Assembly (NCBI GenBank): GCA_021234155.1
Contig: JAJEKV010000058.1
Location: forward strand, 7,434,992 to 7,498,991
Reading direction: 5' to 3'
DNA length: 64,000 bases
Source of the DNA: Isoetes taiwanensis
Taxonomy: Eukaryota; Streptophyta; Lycopodiopsida; Isoetales; Isoetaceae
Shown here: positions 9,560-22,265 of the stretch, piece by piece
Position numbering within the stretch: the stretch's first letter is position 1
Layout of the letters: each line of letters begins with the position of its first letter
Notes under the pieces: model-generated
Told to the model about the DNA's origin: nothing
The model's database searches: none
The model's input: the letters and a program-made list of their open reading frames with translations, nothing else
Position numbers and translations under genes: made by a program

Positions 9560-12550
9560 ACAAATACCTAGAAAATATGGCCCGCTTGCCCAATTATATG
9601 TCCAGAGTCAGTAGCAATTTTTCTATTCCATAGAGCCCAAACCCGGATAGGAGAGCCATCCGCCCAACCCCTAGAGCTCGAGCCTATGGCCATGGCAAGG
9701 GTGAAGAAGAGCGATGCTTCTCGAAAGTGCTGAGGAGGCAAAGCAGAGGAAGATGAAGGACGTGGGTCGGGCGGAGAGAGGACATCGCTGACGCCGACCC
9801 AAGACAAGAAAGGCGGCAAGCGGGCGGGAACTTCAAAGCTTTGAAGAGGGGTGAGAACCACGCTTGAGACAACTCCACCACTTGGGCTAGGCATCACAAG
9901 CTTAACCCCAATAATCATCCAAGGAACCGCACTACTGAGCACGCACGACATCAAGAACCCCCTCCTCCCAGAGTCAGAGGGGACAGAGGCTACTGAGGAT
10001 AAATGAGCTCCTACATCTCCTACGCCAACAATCGGACCTTGATGACTTCATCGACCGTGAAATGCGTGAATTTCACATCAAAGATAAGGGAGGCTCGACG
10101 CATAATCGCCGGACATCGACGGACATAGGAGCCTACACCGCATCGAGCGGATGATGGCACAACAGAGTTACCCACAGAGGAGTTCATAGCGATCCACGAT
10201 AATCGATGAAAATCGAGGGAAAACAACGAGTGCGCCCCTACCAAAGACCTCGACAAAGCAGCAGTCGACCGAGCGGGATAGAGGCAAGATCAACGTAACA
10301 TCTCCTAAGTTCATGTTCGCTTACTCATGGGAGATGATAGCATTCTGGGTGGATCTAATAACCCGAAGACATAGGGCTGCAATCGTAAACCAGAGAGGAG
10401 GCGGGAGGCAGAGCACGACAAATGGCGAAGGAGCCGACCTAGCCAACAACCACGGACCACTCAAACGCAACTCAAAAAAGAGTGATGGCATGTGCAATGG
10501 AGATGACAACAATTCCGGGCATAGGGGAAGCATCTCTCAACGAAGATTCAAAGACATGCAACAATGCCCGACCGCAACAACCAAGTGATCGTGACTCAAG
10601 CGATCAATGCTACGCGATCTCCAAACGACACTCCACATGACGAGTAAAAACACATTAAGGAGGAGCATTTTCAACTCAAGGGTTCACACCGAAAGCAACG
10701 TTCTCCGCGACTTGGGATAACGACCTCAAATCACACACGAAGGTCAACTACTGATCGCAACACCTCAAGGAACCCCGAGTCAAGTAGAACAAGGAAGATG
10801 CAAACAAAACCGAAGAATCAAACGTGATTGGAGGAGGGAAAATCCTAAAGAAGTATACACAATTAAGCATATGCTCTTCTATAAATTAGAAAAGTGGATG
10901 AATTAAAATCCCAGTATAATTATATATACATGTCTATCATAAATATCGGAGCTAACACATAGTACAAAATTAGGATCATGTTTTAGGGTTTAGTGTTTGC
11001 ATCAAGAAACTTCATCGCTTCGACTGCCAAAGGATGAAGTAAAGAACCACATGTATAGCCAAGAGCAAGTGCTCAAATGGAAGAGCAAATATAGGAGAGA
11101 GACGACCAGAGCTCAAGCCAAGCTTCAACTCCAGACACTTCGAGAAGCGGCCTCAAGTAGAAGATCGCTCGTCCAGCACAATGTCAAGATTAGAGATAAC
11201 GCCAGTCATGTCAAGATCTCTAGCGCCGCACCATCTAGGTTTTGCCGCGACGACATCTTCGGGATGCAACTCTACCTCTTGTAGCAAAGTAGCAACACTA
11301 ACCACATTACGCAGTGTCCTCAACAAATGAAGGAGGAACGAACACACATCTTTAAAACTTCGACAACGACCTCAAGCCAATAGATGTCGAGGAATTCCTT
11401 GGGACAACTCGACATCAACGAGCCAACTAAGGAGGCAACCTTCGGCGACCATAATTCTACCTTGTATGGTGATGTTTGTAACATGCACACCGGATGGAGA
11501 TACACTTAAGAAAGGCCACAACAATGGGTTATGTCAATGCTCATTCAACAACTAGGTGATGGCTTCGTCAAGTACTCCTACCAACAATTAGAAGACAAGA
11601 AGCCCAACTTATCTCGGACACGAGGGACCTCAACGCCCAAGATAGAAGCATTCGACACCTTAACGACAAGGACAAAGAACCAAAGCACCTTCGACAAAAA
11701 GAGAGTTCAAGACATTAGCCGGGCTATTCAAGGACAGGAGCAGGTCTAGGGCAAAAAGTACTTCAACTCAAGGGTCAATCTACTAGAGATATAAGAGTAC
11801 ATCATCCCCGAAAACAAACCAATCATGGAGAAGAGTCATGAGGCTTTACTCGCCGGGGAAGATGCACATGTATTGAGGGACAATGGCCATAAAACCGAGA
11901 AGGCGAAGGAGTGCTAGTACTTCCACGAAGTTCCTTAGATGCAACATGAGGTCCAAAACGTGGGCGTGATCAAGTGCAACTAGAAGGCAAAGATAGCAAC
12001 GAAGATCGTGATAACGCGTCTAAGCCATCACATTGAGGAGATCAAACAAGTGCGATGAGAAGCTCGATGGAGAAGCTTAATAGGAGAATCGAGCCAAAGA
12101 ATCGGATTTAATCAGCTAGAACCTCACAAAGCTACGATAACGCAGCGCATGCAACCGCGGAACCCAAGGATCGACAATTGAAAAGGCAAGCGATGAAGAG
12201 AACAACTCCTTAATTACGAAGTCTAGCCAAAGGGATTGTGCACAACTTCAAGAGGCGCCTCCAAAGATCTTCAGACATTGTGAAGGGGAAGCAATTATTG
12301 CCCAAGAACAACATTAAGAAGTAGATCGGAACGCCGAAGCATCAACGACCATCACATCCTTAGTTAGCATGTGAAGCAGAAGCAAGTTGTGCCGCATGGC
12401 CAACGCGGACATTGGAGAGCTCAAAAATATCAAAGAGTCTACCAATCGAAAGCACGAAGTGACATATAAATAGGAGGATATAGATCTTCAACACCAGCGC
12501 ACTAGGAGGAACATCGACAACAACGCCATGGAGTACGTGTGCACCTCGAG
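9560..12550 (+). pseudogene. Coding-like, stop-ridden internal region (possible gag remains)
   Basis: The plus strand is rich in A, C and G and poor in T, and gives short lysine/arginine/glutamate-rich stretches: one opening at an ATG near 9689 (MARVKKSDASRK), and a 95-codon frame at 10997-11284 with a coiled-coil look. Frames are cut every 30-90 codons. No zinc knuckle, protease, reverse transcriptase or integrase motif was recognised. A decayed gag-like protein is the simplest reading, but this is not established. Confidence 0.3.
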
Positions 12551-15500
12551 GGGAGACACCAAGGGAGCCTAATAGCTTTAATAGTATTTGTAATCATAAT
12601 AGTGTAAGCTATATGACTTGCATGCATATTTCCCTTTGTTATATCCTCTCTCTCAGTATAACAGATCAAAGAAAAGAGATGCCGGACAATTGGAAGGCGT
12701 GAAGCGAGCAACATCCTCAACACTTGTCTGTCAACACGCTACGGGACTCGAAGGATGGAGTTGGCACAATAAGGTCGGATCTAGAGGCATCTTTTAGCCG
12801 CCAAGATGTTCTCAACGAAACCACCTTCAGGCTTTTGGGAAGTAACATAGAAGATTTCAAGTGGTCAACTACGCCATCAAAACCACCAACAATGGGAAGC
12901 CTCTACATCGAGGAAAGTTGACCTCTACATCAAGGAGGAGCCAGGAGTCTCGAAAGCAACTCAAGAAGCGTTACCCTCAAGAAGGCAAATGAGTGGATGA
13001 GCTGCGAGCAAGATTGAGGCTTATGGATGACGACATCCATAATGGGAGTGGAAGGCATTTCTAGATTTTCTCATGAAGGGATTGCCCCAAGTTGAGCTAA
13101 GCGTCAACGATTGGGAAGGAAATGCATAGGAGTAACTAAAATTATACATGATTGTTAACAGACATCCAACATATTGAAACCACTTCGTGAGACTGATCAC
13201 CTCGCTAAGAAGGAATCATTACTAGGATAATTGTTGACCATGTATAAAGCTAGTACCTCAAGGAATAATCCAATCGAATGAAAAGAAGTAATCTAACAAG
13301 TCCGGCCAACTTGTTATGATGACATCAATTCAATTGATAGGAATATTCCAAGAGAGTAAATAACTAAGAAAAGGGGGATATTTAGAATATAAAATTAAAT
13401 AGCACATGAAAGGCACATCGAGAAATAAGAAACATATTAATCACATAGTCTCTTAAGGCAAAAAGAATTGTCATGATAATAAAACCTTGCAATTTAGAAT
13501 TGTTCTAAATAATTCAATAACTCATCGCTTAGGGATAGATATGTTAAACATGATGGCTGCATCCATCATAGATGATTAAATATGTTAGCTAAGGCTAGTA
13601 AATTAATGTGTTAGGTAAGAAGCATATAACCTCTTAAGGTAAATAGAATAGCTAAGATGTTATGACAACATCAATTAAGGGGATAGGATACATTGAGGTG
13701 TAGGACCACTTTCTTATGAAGAAAGTGGGGAGCTCAATCTTAGGACTGAACCTACCTACATCTTAGGGGTTGAATCGCCATCCAATTAGTCGACCCTTAG
13801 AATAGAGTTCCTTTCGCAAGTAGCCAAAGCACATAGAGCGTAAGATGGATAGATGCTTAATGTCTATGTGTCCTTCAGCATGCAAGATTAATGCGGTAAC
13901 CAACTGCACCAAAGCAGGGGAGCGAATCAATGGAAGCAATGCAACGGCCAAGTCGTCTCCAAATTAGTCGACACCGACTCAATGGGGAGATGTATTCTAG
14001 CCTTAGCGGGTGCGACAACTAAGGTGGGGAGTCTTACGCCATGATCTATTGTTTGCATTCGCATCTAGGAATGAGCTAGTAGCCTAGCTCTTAATTAAAT
14101 TATTCAGGGTTGTCAACCCCATATAACTACATAAATTATATAATCTTAAATATGTTATCATGCGAGGGCATCGATAGCACTCCATGATGGCATGTATCAT
14201 AAGCTTTAATGCCTTGTTGATAAATTATATGTTCATAATAATTTGCATAGATAGTTTTGTCTTGTGTAGATATCTCAGTATCGAGATAAAGTAAGATAAT
14301 AATTACATAAAATCTTAGTTAAACCTTCGCAAGGATGTAATTCCTTCCAAAGGCATTTAAGTAACTTTCATAGGATCCTGACAAATATAATAAGAATTTG
14401 TCTATCTTTCCATAAGTATAGCAAATATAAAGTATATACATGTAAGGTTGATACATCACCAACCAAGTAGCGAGCGAGAGTCATACGCTCAACACTTGGA
14501 TCCGATGATATAAATCCTAGCCATATGATAAACAATTAAAATACGTTTCAAACTAAGTATGGCATCGATAATCGTATGATGACATATCTTAAAGGTCGTA
14601 AAGTTATCATATAATAGTTAGTTATATATAATATATCCAATACTACTATAATGCTAATATAAGAATATTACCGTAAGGTAATTAATATAATTGCATGCAT
14701 TAGGGAAGTCCAGCAGGATCATGCAGGGGTCCAAGACTGTAATGTTTATTTAAGGCGTTAACGGATGCTAGCCAGGCAATACAGCGGTTGGTGGAGGAAG
14801 TACAAAGATATCCTCTAGCAGCAAGAGGCGGCGTGAGAAGAGCATAGCGACAAGCTCGCATCGACAATTGCATAGATGAAGCTCACAGATCGGCGGTTAA
14901 GGTGAAGCTTTGCATCGGCGATTAAACATCGGTGAAGCTCTGCATCGACAATTGCAAGAAGCTTGCTCCAAGGTGGAATTTGGACAATTCGGGATAACCA
15001 AAAGAGTAGGTAACCAATCCTATAAGTTGGACTGCCAAAAGACACTTAAAGATCCATAGTGTTTTTCAGGTAAGTCTCCTAAAGAAAACACATTCCTAAA
15101 CCGAGGAAGAAATCGAGAGACCAAAGTTCTTTGGAAACAATGGGCTTATCACCTTGAGATTGTTCGAGAGGTTCTTCTTGTCGGATCCTATAAGAAGACA
15201 AGAAGATCTCAATCTCCAATACCCAAAGGAAAGAGACACTTACAAGTGGAAGACGCCACGTGGGCACTACAAATAGATCTTGAGAAGCAAAGCACCCACA
15301 ACTCATGGAGCAATGCAAAGGTCGGCTCGTCACCGAAATGTCGACATCGACACCCAAGAGATCGGCTCGGACATGTCGATTTGGGTTTAGATTAAATTTC
15401 ATGTGTAGCTAAGATTAATCTACATGATGCCTATGCTAGGTATGGGTTGCATGCGTTGTTACCGATGATGAGACCACTACGGTGATCTCTAGGACGTGGT

Positions 15501-16253
15501 GTAATGTCATTGTAGGCATGACCGCGGTTTTGCTTGCACGAGTTGGGAGGTAGATTAGAAGGTCTCTACCGTCCCACGGAAGTACACGACCTCGAGAGAT
15601 AAGAGGTCATTCAGGGAATGCATGATAGGAAAAGCACCTCTAGTCAATGCCTCACGAGGAGGGCCCTTCACGCCCCATATACGGGAAGGACCCTATCTCC
15701 CACGTTGGCCAACTACAGTGTAGGCATGAGTGGCATATAGGCATGATAGGGTATTTGTCTCCACGGCCATGATGGAAGAAACATAATCTTCCTATTAGGA
15801 GATATGCCTTGCATCCATATAATTGTATTTAATGGGTGGTTCCCTAACAACCAATATCTATAATAATTAAATGTATGCTAGCGTAGTGTGGACCTGCGCA
15901 GCCAATAGGGAGTCTACGGGGAGGAAGGTCACACCGCAAAGACTTGCAACATATAATTTTGTCCGCGATGTGTTGTAAGGAAACGATGTGGAACCTTAAG
16001 TAGGAAATTTTGGAACTATGTTAATAATAATAATGGTGTAAGCTATAAAATTTTGTGAATAATAATAGATGATAAAGTAAGAGGGTGAAAGACTCCCTTA
16101 CCATAGTATGATATTAAACAAGGATGTGTTATAGAAATTAAAACTTAAATATTACCTTGGGGTAATTTTGCTATACATCCTATGTGTATTAAATGTGTGT
16201 GGGTTTCCAAGGTGGGGGGAGGCAGCGTGATCTTTGAGGACAAACATCAAGTC
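12551..16253 (+). other. Non-coding internal region of the LTR element
   Basis: AT-rich, especially 13100-14700, with frequent stops in all frames on both strands. No retroelement protein motif was seen. Confidence 0.55.
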
Positions 16254-16266
16254 AAGGTGGGGAGAA
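16254..16266 (+). other. Polypurine tract
   Basis: AAGGTGGGGAGAA directly before the 3' LTR start TGTGGCG. The preceding TTTGAGGACAAACATCAAG is of the kind often seen at the 3' end of plant Ty3/gypsy polyproteins. Confidence 0.75.
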
Positions 16267-17889
16267 TGTGGCGTTCCAACATAATATCGCCCGAATCGTA
16301 TATTATATTGCCACATCACCCGTACATGTCACGGATGACATGTACTTGCTTGAGACGATATAGGGTTGCACCTAGGGGGCAAGGGTTGCACCTAGGGGGC
16401 AACATTGAATGTTGTGCATGTTAAATAAACATACACAATTAATAACCCCATGGACCCCATTGCCAAATGGCTAAATCCCATTTGGCCAATATCTAACCTA
16501 ACCCTAAGGGTTTCTATAAAAGGGCTTTCCTCTTAAACCCTAAACCTTTCTTCTCTTTGCATTTTAGGGTTTTTCCTAGAGATCCTTTCCTCTCTCGAAG
16601 TTCGGGGTTCTCTTGAGCCATTTCGACCAAGTCCGGACTTCAATCCGCATTCTTTGAGCTCGGAAAGCCGGATTTGCACAATGATTATCGATTAGCGACC
16701 ATCTTCAACAAGATCAGGAGCATGGGCCTTCCGAGGGTCGGGGGCGTGTCAAGGAGCAGGTATCTAGTTGTTACGTTTTGTGCAAAAGCCGCGTCTTTGG
16801 GCAAGGCAATAGGCTGGTTTAGTATGTTAGATCAACTCTAGAGGCCTTATAGATCCCGAGATCATAAGCCCTAACTAAGGAACCTAACTCTGTTGTTTAG
16901 GTAGATAGATTAGATGATATTTCTATTTCTATTTCAGTTCTGTGATGTTGTATGTATTTCACTCTGTGATCTCCATGTATTGGGAAGGGGGGTAGAGACC
17001 TAAAGCTGTGTAGCAGATGATCCTAGATAGCACCACTAGTTCCCAATTATATGCGGCGCCCGTGCCACGAGGAGCCCACCGGTCGTGGGTGAAGGGGCTA
17101 GGCGGTTGATAAGGAGGAACTTGTCTCATCACGGACCTGACCCCTCTCGGTAGTAAGGCCTATCGGGGTCTCTGCGGGCTAGGCTTAATGGCTTGTCTTT
17201 GCGTGTGGGCAAGGCATGAGCTCGACACTCGTGGGGTGGTGGATATGACCTTCCAGTGAGTTCAAGTCGAATACGGGCAGTGGCCCTCTAGCCGCCTGTG
17301 ATGAGCATGGATGCCTCTGGAGGAGAGGCAACTCTCTTCCTGCCTCATCGGGGCTGGGGAGATGCAACCCAAAGTAGTAGTAGCCCCTCCGGCTATTCAC
17401 CCTAAGAGGCTACGGTCAAGTCCCAACACTTTTCAGCCTACTACCGCAAAGTGTGCACCGGGGAGGGGCGGATGGAGTGGACTACCCTAAGCCATGTTCT
17501 ATGCCGACCAAATCCATTGCCATGAATTCATGCGCAATGAACTGAACGGAGACCCTAGCCGTCGGTCATCCCCCTTGAGTCAGGGAGCCACGGGTAGGAT
17601 CTCCCCTTTGTTATTGTTGCTATGAAGGTATTGTTATCTCTGTGATATTGCTATCTCTATGGTGATTGTATTTGTTTACTGTTAGTTGTGCTCACGTTTG
17701 TTTATTCACGCTTCCGCAGATAGGTCGACCCGATGGAAGACGGGTGAATGACACATCCATTCTTCCCTTGCTGGCTCATCCCGATGGGAGTGGAGTCAGG
17801 TGGATGGCCCCTGTCAGTGTAGCTGCCAGGGGGAATGCTCCTCCTTCGAATACGATGTGGGCATCGTATAAGGAGTAGGGGACGTCACA
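16267..17889 (+). repeat. 3' LTR
   Basis: Near-identical to 5975-7576 in order of all blocks, ending ACGTCACA. Differences from the 5' copy are mainly one- to three-base indels, often beside CG or in homopolymers, with fewer substitutions. Confidence 0.9.
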
Positions 17890-20581
17890 TGAGCATACAT
17901 ACTGGTACAAATTTAAGCTTTGGAGGAGGAACAGATCTAACAGGTAAAGACTAAAGCAGGTTTGCAGTGTTTCCATGATGGAGACCGTTACACGTGCTTC
18001 TTTTTTCGTGGAGCTAAGTGGCATCACATTACATCAACCACATCATCATTACATCTATCAGATGCCTCAGTACTCTCATAGTTGGCAAATCTCAAGCAGC
18101 ATCTGCATGATCACTTCGAGTTCTTTTAGTTAGAAATGTGAGACATGATTCTATCTAGCATCTCTCCCATCATTTCTGAAGAGCAATGTCTATCAATAAA
18201 GGCTGTTATAACTGTCGTTGATCTGGGTTCGACAGTTTTTGAACTTAAAAAGATAAAGTTTCCAGGGTTGGATGGTATACCCATTGAGTTCTTTTACGAA
18301 TATTGGGAATACCAGGTGTATTTCATGCATTCTATGACTTTTGACGATCTACTGTCTTGGACAAAATTTTGAATGCAGGTGTCATCCAAGATCAAAGATC
18401 CCCAGACTATCTTAGCTTGGCGGCCCATCACTTTATTATCATCAATATATAAAATATTTATCAAGGTATTTGCAGAAAGGGTGAAGGATAATTTGGCTAA
18501 ATCCATTTCTACAACTCAATCAGGATTTCTTTCGAGAAGATACATTCTTAACAATGTGGCTACTGCATATGATGGGATCTATTAGGCATATCAGCAAAAT
18601 CATCTTGTTGTGTACCTTAAACTTATGAAAACATGCGCCAGTGTCAGCTGGGAGTTCATGCACTTGTTGTTCTCTTTCGTGGTGAGCCACATTAAAGCTT
18701 TTTCCTCTTAGTAGGGGTATTTGTCAGGGACATCCTTTAGCACCACTCCTCTTCACAATTGTCGCAGGGGCATTGACACGGTTATTTGCTATTGCATTAG
18801 GGGAGGGGCTTCTTCAGGGTCTCACAATGGAGGATAGTACGCAGGAAGTTTGCAATCAATATGCAGATGATATCTGGTTGCTAATTTTGAGAATCTTGAA
18901 GCTGCAAAACTGCTCTTAGACACATTCTTATTGGCTTTTGGTATGTTATTGGGTTGGCAAATGTATGGTTTTATGGAAGTTGGATACTCCAATTCCGACA
19001 TGTCTTCATGATTATCCATGAGAATTTCTTGCTCATGGATAGCCCACAAAGCTATTTGAAATTCTCGTTGGCATTCATGTTAGTTCAAGAGCAGCATGGG
19101 AAGAAATTTATTAAGGGTATGGAGAAATGCCTATTTTGGTGGTCAACTACAAAGTTACATTGGCCAAATTAGTTCTTAGCAGTACCCATGTTTATATGGC
19201 CTCCTTGTTGCTAGCCCCACAAGTTAAAGTACAAGAGGTTCATATGGGTTAGCATAGAGGAGAGGGCTGTCGTTGGGATGGCCTAGACTAAATGCATCCT
19301 CTCCAAGTGGGCAGGTGGCGTGGATATAATGGACTTACTGTAGAGTAAGGTCCTCATCTCAAAATTCATTTAAAGGCTCCTGAATAGTGAAGATGACTCT
19401 CCTGATCTATGCCTTCTTAAACAATCTCTTGGTCATTGTATCCCTCTAGACAAGAAGGCAGTCTAACCAACTCTTTCCTGGGCTCGATTTCACCATTTTG
19501 AGCCTTTTCCAAATGCATTTCCTTGTCTATGAGGATTATTGGCAGCATGGGATGTGGTCAAATATCTATTTTGGCCTCATTCTTCCATCTATGCTCTCCT
19601 AGATACTCCATAGTGGTGGATACCATTGCCGCCAGACTTCTCAACATCTCCACTTGCTGCATCAGTTCATCCCTTTATACAGAGACGATGAGTCGTACCA
19701 AGTGTTGTCTCATTGAAGCATGGTATGAAGTGGTCTCCTCTTGTTATGGCTGTCATTTCAAGAAAAATTCTTGCTCTTACATTGGGATGTAACTATATTG
19801 GAGAAGGTAGCAAAGAACTTGCCTCTCATAATAGAAGTTGAGGTATTGTGGAGTTGTCCTATTCACAGAGGGAAGTACTTCATCCCCTCCATATATTGTC
19901 TCCTCTTAGCTCCACGGCCTTTCCCATTGCCAAATGGATGGCAATTACAGATTCCACATGGCACTGGCTTTGGGATATGTTGTTCCATCCTAAATTTTAT
20001 TTACTTTGGTTGGCAAGTTTTACATAGGTACTTGCACATAAATGCCTTAAGGTATCGCAATGATCTTCGCATCTCTGCAATATGCCCACTTTGCCTTTCA
20101 GATGTCGAAACACTCCAGCATTGTCTCTTCTCTTGTCAAGAATTCTAATCAGCATAGTCTTGAAAAGCCTATCTGTTCTCTTGGCATCCTACCCAGGCGC
20201 ATGGGCCCCAGCTAAGCAGAAGGCTTTTCATCTAGGGTCTGGGTTGTTATTGTAGTCAATCTGGAAGCGTCGTAGACTGCACATTTTTCAAGGCATTTAT
20301 TCATCTGCTCATAATGTTATTGTTGTAGCCAGGTCCAGACTAAGATATTGATGGCTTATAAGTCTTCCTCCCTCAAGAAAGAAGTGAGAGATTGTATTCG
20401 GATTCAGTAACTTCAAATTAGTTCTTATCATTAGTCTTTTGCTGGAGTAAGTACATAATGCTTCAGGCTCATGTTTCAGAAGCATTTTCATGTGCTTACA
20501 TAGCTAGATAAGATCTGCGCATCTTGAAATGTTTACTTATGATTAATAAAATCCTCTTTCGTCCTTCAAAAAAAAAAAAAA
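17890..20581 (+). mobile_element. LINE-A, 3' part: decayed L1-type reverse transcriptase with zf-RVT and poly(A)
   Basis: This continues LINE-A after the LTR insertion. Blocks in order: GDRYTCFFFRGAKW before the RT domain (about 17975-18015); KFPGLDGIPIEFFYEYW (18256-18306); IKDPQTILAWRPITLL, then TTQSGFLSRRYILNN (18390-18560), RT blocks of plant L1; GQGHPLAP-like block near 18725; QYADDI, the catalytic YADD (near 18858); then ALRYRNDLRISAICPLCL and ETLQHCLFSC (20045-20140), a zf-RVT zinc-binding domain. The tail has AATAAA and 14 A residues (20568-20581). Many frameshifts and stops make it inactive. Confidence 0.85.
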
Positions 20582-21284
20582 TTGGGCCGTGAAGTAACAA
20601 CAGGAATATGCAAAGCTCCTTAAAAAGCCGATTTGGATGGTCTTGTTGGATATGCAGTATTGGAGATGGAGCTGTTGTGCTTGTTCTTGGATTAGTCCAT
20701 GTCCTAAAAATCAAAAAGCCCCTTTGAGCTCCAATGGTCCAGAGAATAGGCAATTTTGGGGCTTCTAATCTGACTTTAATATTATTCTAGTCATGTAGGT
20801 TGGTTTCAAAATAAGGAAATTCAGTTGCTATCATGTTCTTTATCACCAAAATCTGCTTCCATATACAAGCTTCATTTTGATGCAGGGAAACCCACAGTGC
20901 ATTAGCACATTCTTTTTGTTTAAGGAGTTCCTTTAATTAAGTTGAAGCCTAATTAAGTTTCTTTGTGAAACAAAGAGGGCAACCATCTCATGTGTCAACG
21001 TCTTCTTATTTTATTGTATGATGCAAATTTCCAGTACGGTTATGATGCTTCCCCCCATCATATAAACAAAAGACTTGGCCCCTTCCATGGTGTTGTAACA
21101 GAATATCACTAAGAAAGGCCTCTATCTAACTCCAGACCACATGATGACTAAGTGTCTTAGTAAAGGAAGACAAGAAGATGGCATTGGCTCATTCCTTCTC
21201 TGGGACATCCTATACTATATGAAAATGTCACTATATATTAGCACACAACAATAAATACATACTAGAAACCAAGATCATTATCCC
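20582..21284. other. No gene seen
   Basis: Noncoding; no open frame of interest and no repeat recognised. Confidence 0.5.
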
Positions 21285-21416
21285 CTTCCTGGGTTTGACG
21301 GCTAGTCCTTTGGGTTATCAATTAAGAGGTTTTGTGTTTAAGCCTCTCTTGGGACATTTAGGGGGGCTATCATATGTCCCTATGGGATGCTGCCATGTGG
21401 TATGACGTAGAAAGTA

Positions 21417-21496
<80 letters not shown>
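21285..21496 (+). mobile_element. Possible tRNA-derived SINE with (CTAT)n tail
   Basis: 21325-21352 can form AGAGG...CCTCT with GTTTAAGCC inside, like a T-arm with a B box, and an A-box-like GGCTAGTCC lies upstream. The unit runs into about 20 CTAT repeats (21417-21496). A tail of short tandem repeats after a Pol III-like head is usual for SINEs. No target duplication was identified, so this is tentative. Confidence 0.4.
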
Positions 21497-21862
21497 TCCC
21501 TTTCCATTTTGCCCTTCGCGCTCTTCTCTTTTTCCCATTCTCTTTTCCCTTATCCTCTTTTTGCTTTCACTTTTCCTTTTTCCATTTTCTCGTTCCCCCT
21601 TTTCTCTTTTCCCTTCTTCCATTTTTCCCTCCTATTTTTCCCCTTCCCTTTTTTGTTTTCATATTTTATCTTTCCTTTTCCCTTTTTCCATTTCCCTTCT
21701 TTTTGTTTTGACTTTTGTCCCTTCTCTCCCCCCCTCCAAAAAAAAAAAAAATCTCGCGCTTCCCATTTCCTTTTTCCATTTCCCTTTCCCTCTTTCTATT
21801 TTACCACTTTCTCCTGCCTTTTTCTTCCCCTCTTTCCTTTTTGCCCTTTCCCCCTTCCTCCA
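21497..21862 (+). repeat. Long pyrimidine (T/C) tract
   Basis: About 365 bases almost free of purines on the plus strand except a run of 13 A near 21738-21750. The Ser/Phe/Pro-rich open frames across it come from composition. It follows directly on the (CTAT)n tract. Confidence 0.9.
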
Positions 21863-21949
21863 TTGAACCTGGGATTAAAGCAAGTGAATCTCTGCCATTG
21901 GACCAAATCATCTATGCCGTCCAAATATTGAATCTCGACCATCAAAGCA

Positions 21950-22265
21950 TCATAAATAAGGGTTCCTATCCCAGTTCAAACTCCAAAGGGGATTCACTGA
22001 TGCTTAATGCATCTAGATAATAACAGACAGAGACAATGAGCTTGGCTCGAATAGAATATTGGCTAGGGTAGTCCACGCATCCACCCCCCTTGTGCACACT
22101 TTGCAAATAGGTTGAAACATTCGTGATTGTAGCCTTCCGGGAATGTGATCCCAAGACACACCACACAAGACCACTCAAGATTGCATCTCCCTAGTGCGAT
22201 AGCCAACGAGATAAGTCTCATATGGAACTGTGGGTGAGCAAGAGGATTGTAATTACATCTTACAT
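21950..22265 (-). mobile_element. Diverged LTR relic of the same family as 5975-17889
   Basis: On the minus strand, AAGTGTGCAC, TGGACTACCCTA, TTCTAT and CC(A)A(A/G)(C/T)TCATTG follow in the same order and spacing as in the LTR near 7139-7220. The upstream blocks GGGAGATGCAA and GGCTAC also match the LTR near 7036-7110. Only the middle-to-3' LTR part was recognised. Confidence 0.6.

Larger units (their letters stand above)
5975..17889 (+). mobile_element. LTR retrotransposon, 11.9 kb, no intact gag-pol (probably non-autonomous, Ty3-like)
   Basis: Two long direct repeats (5975-7576 and 16267-17889) bound the element. Its outer ends are TGTGACGT at the start and ACGTCACA at the end, an 8-bp inverted pair with the standard TG...CA. 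The element is flanked by the 5-bp duplication TGAGC (5970-5974 and 17890-17894). Just inside the 5' LTR is a primer site resembling initiator tRNA-Met. Just before the 3' LTR is a polypurine tract in a setting typical of plant Ty3/gypsy elements. The 8.7 kb between has no long open frame and no reverse transcriptase, protease or integrase block that I could recognise. It is therefore best read as a large non-autonomous derivative, or as a copy whose coding part is ruined by indels. It sits inside LINE-A and is younger than it. Confidence 0.88.

Noticed and set aside
5975-17889. Integrated virus (pararetrovirus or envelope-bearing element)
   Set aside because: All structural marks are those of a plant LTR retrotransposon; no movement-protein, coat or envelope-like sequence was recognised.
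21374-22020. Frames of 101-185 codons rich in Ser, Phe, Pro and Tyr
   Set aside because: They are translations of the CTAT repeat and the pyrimidine tract in three frames.
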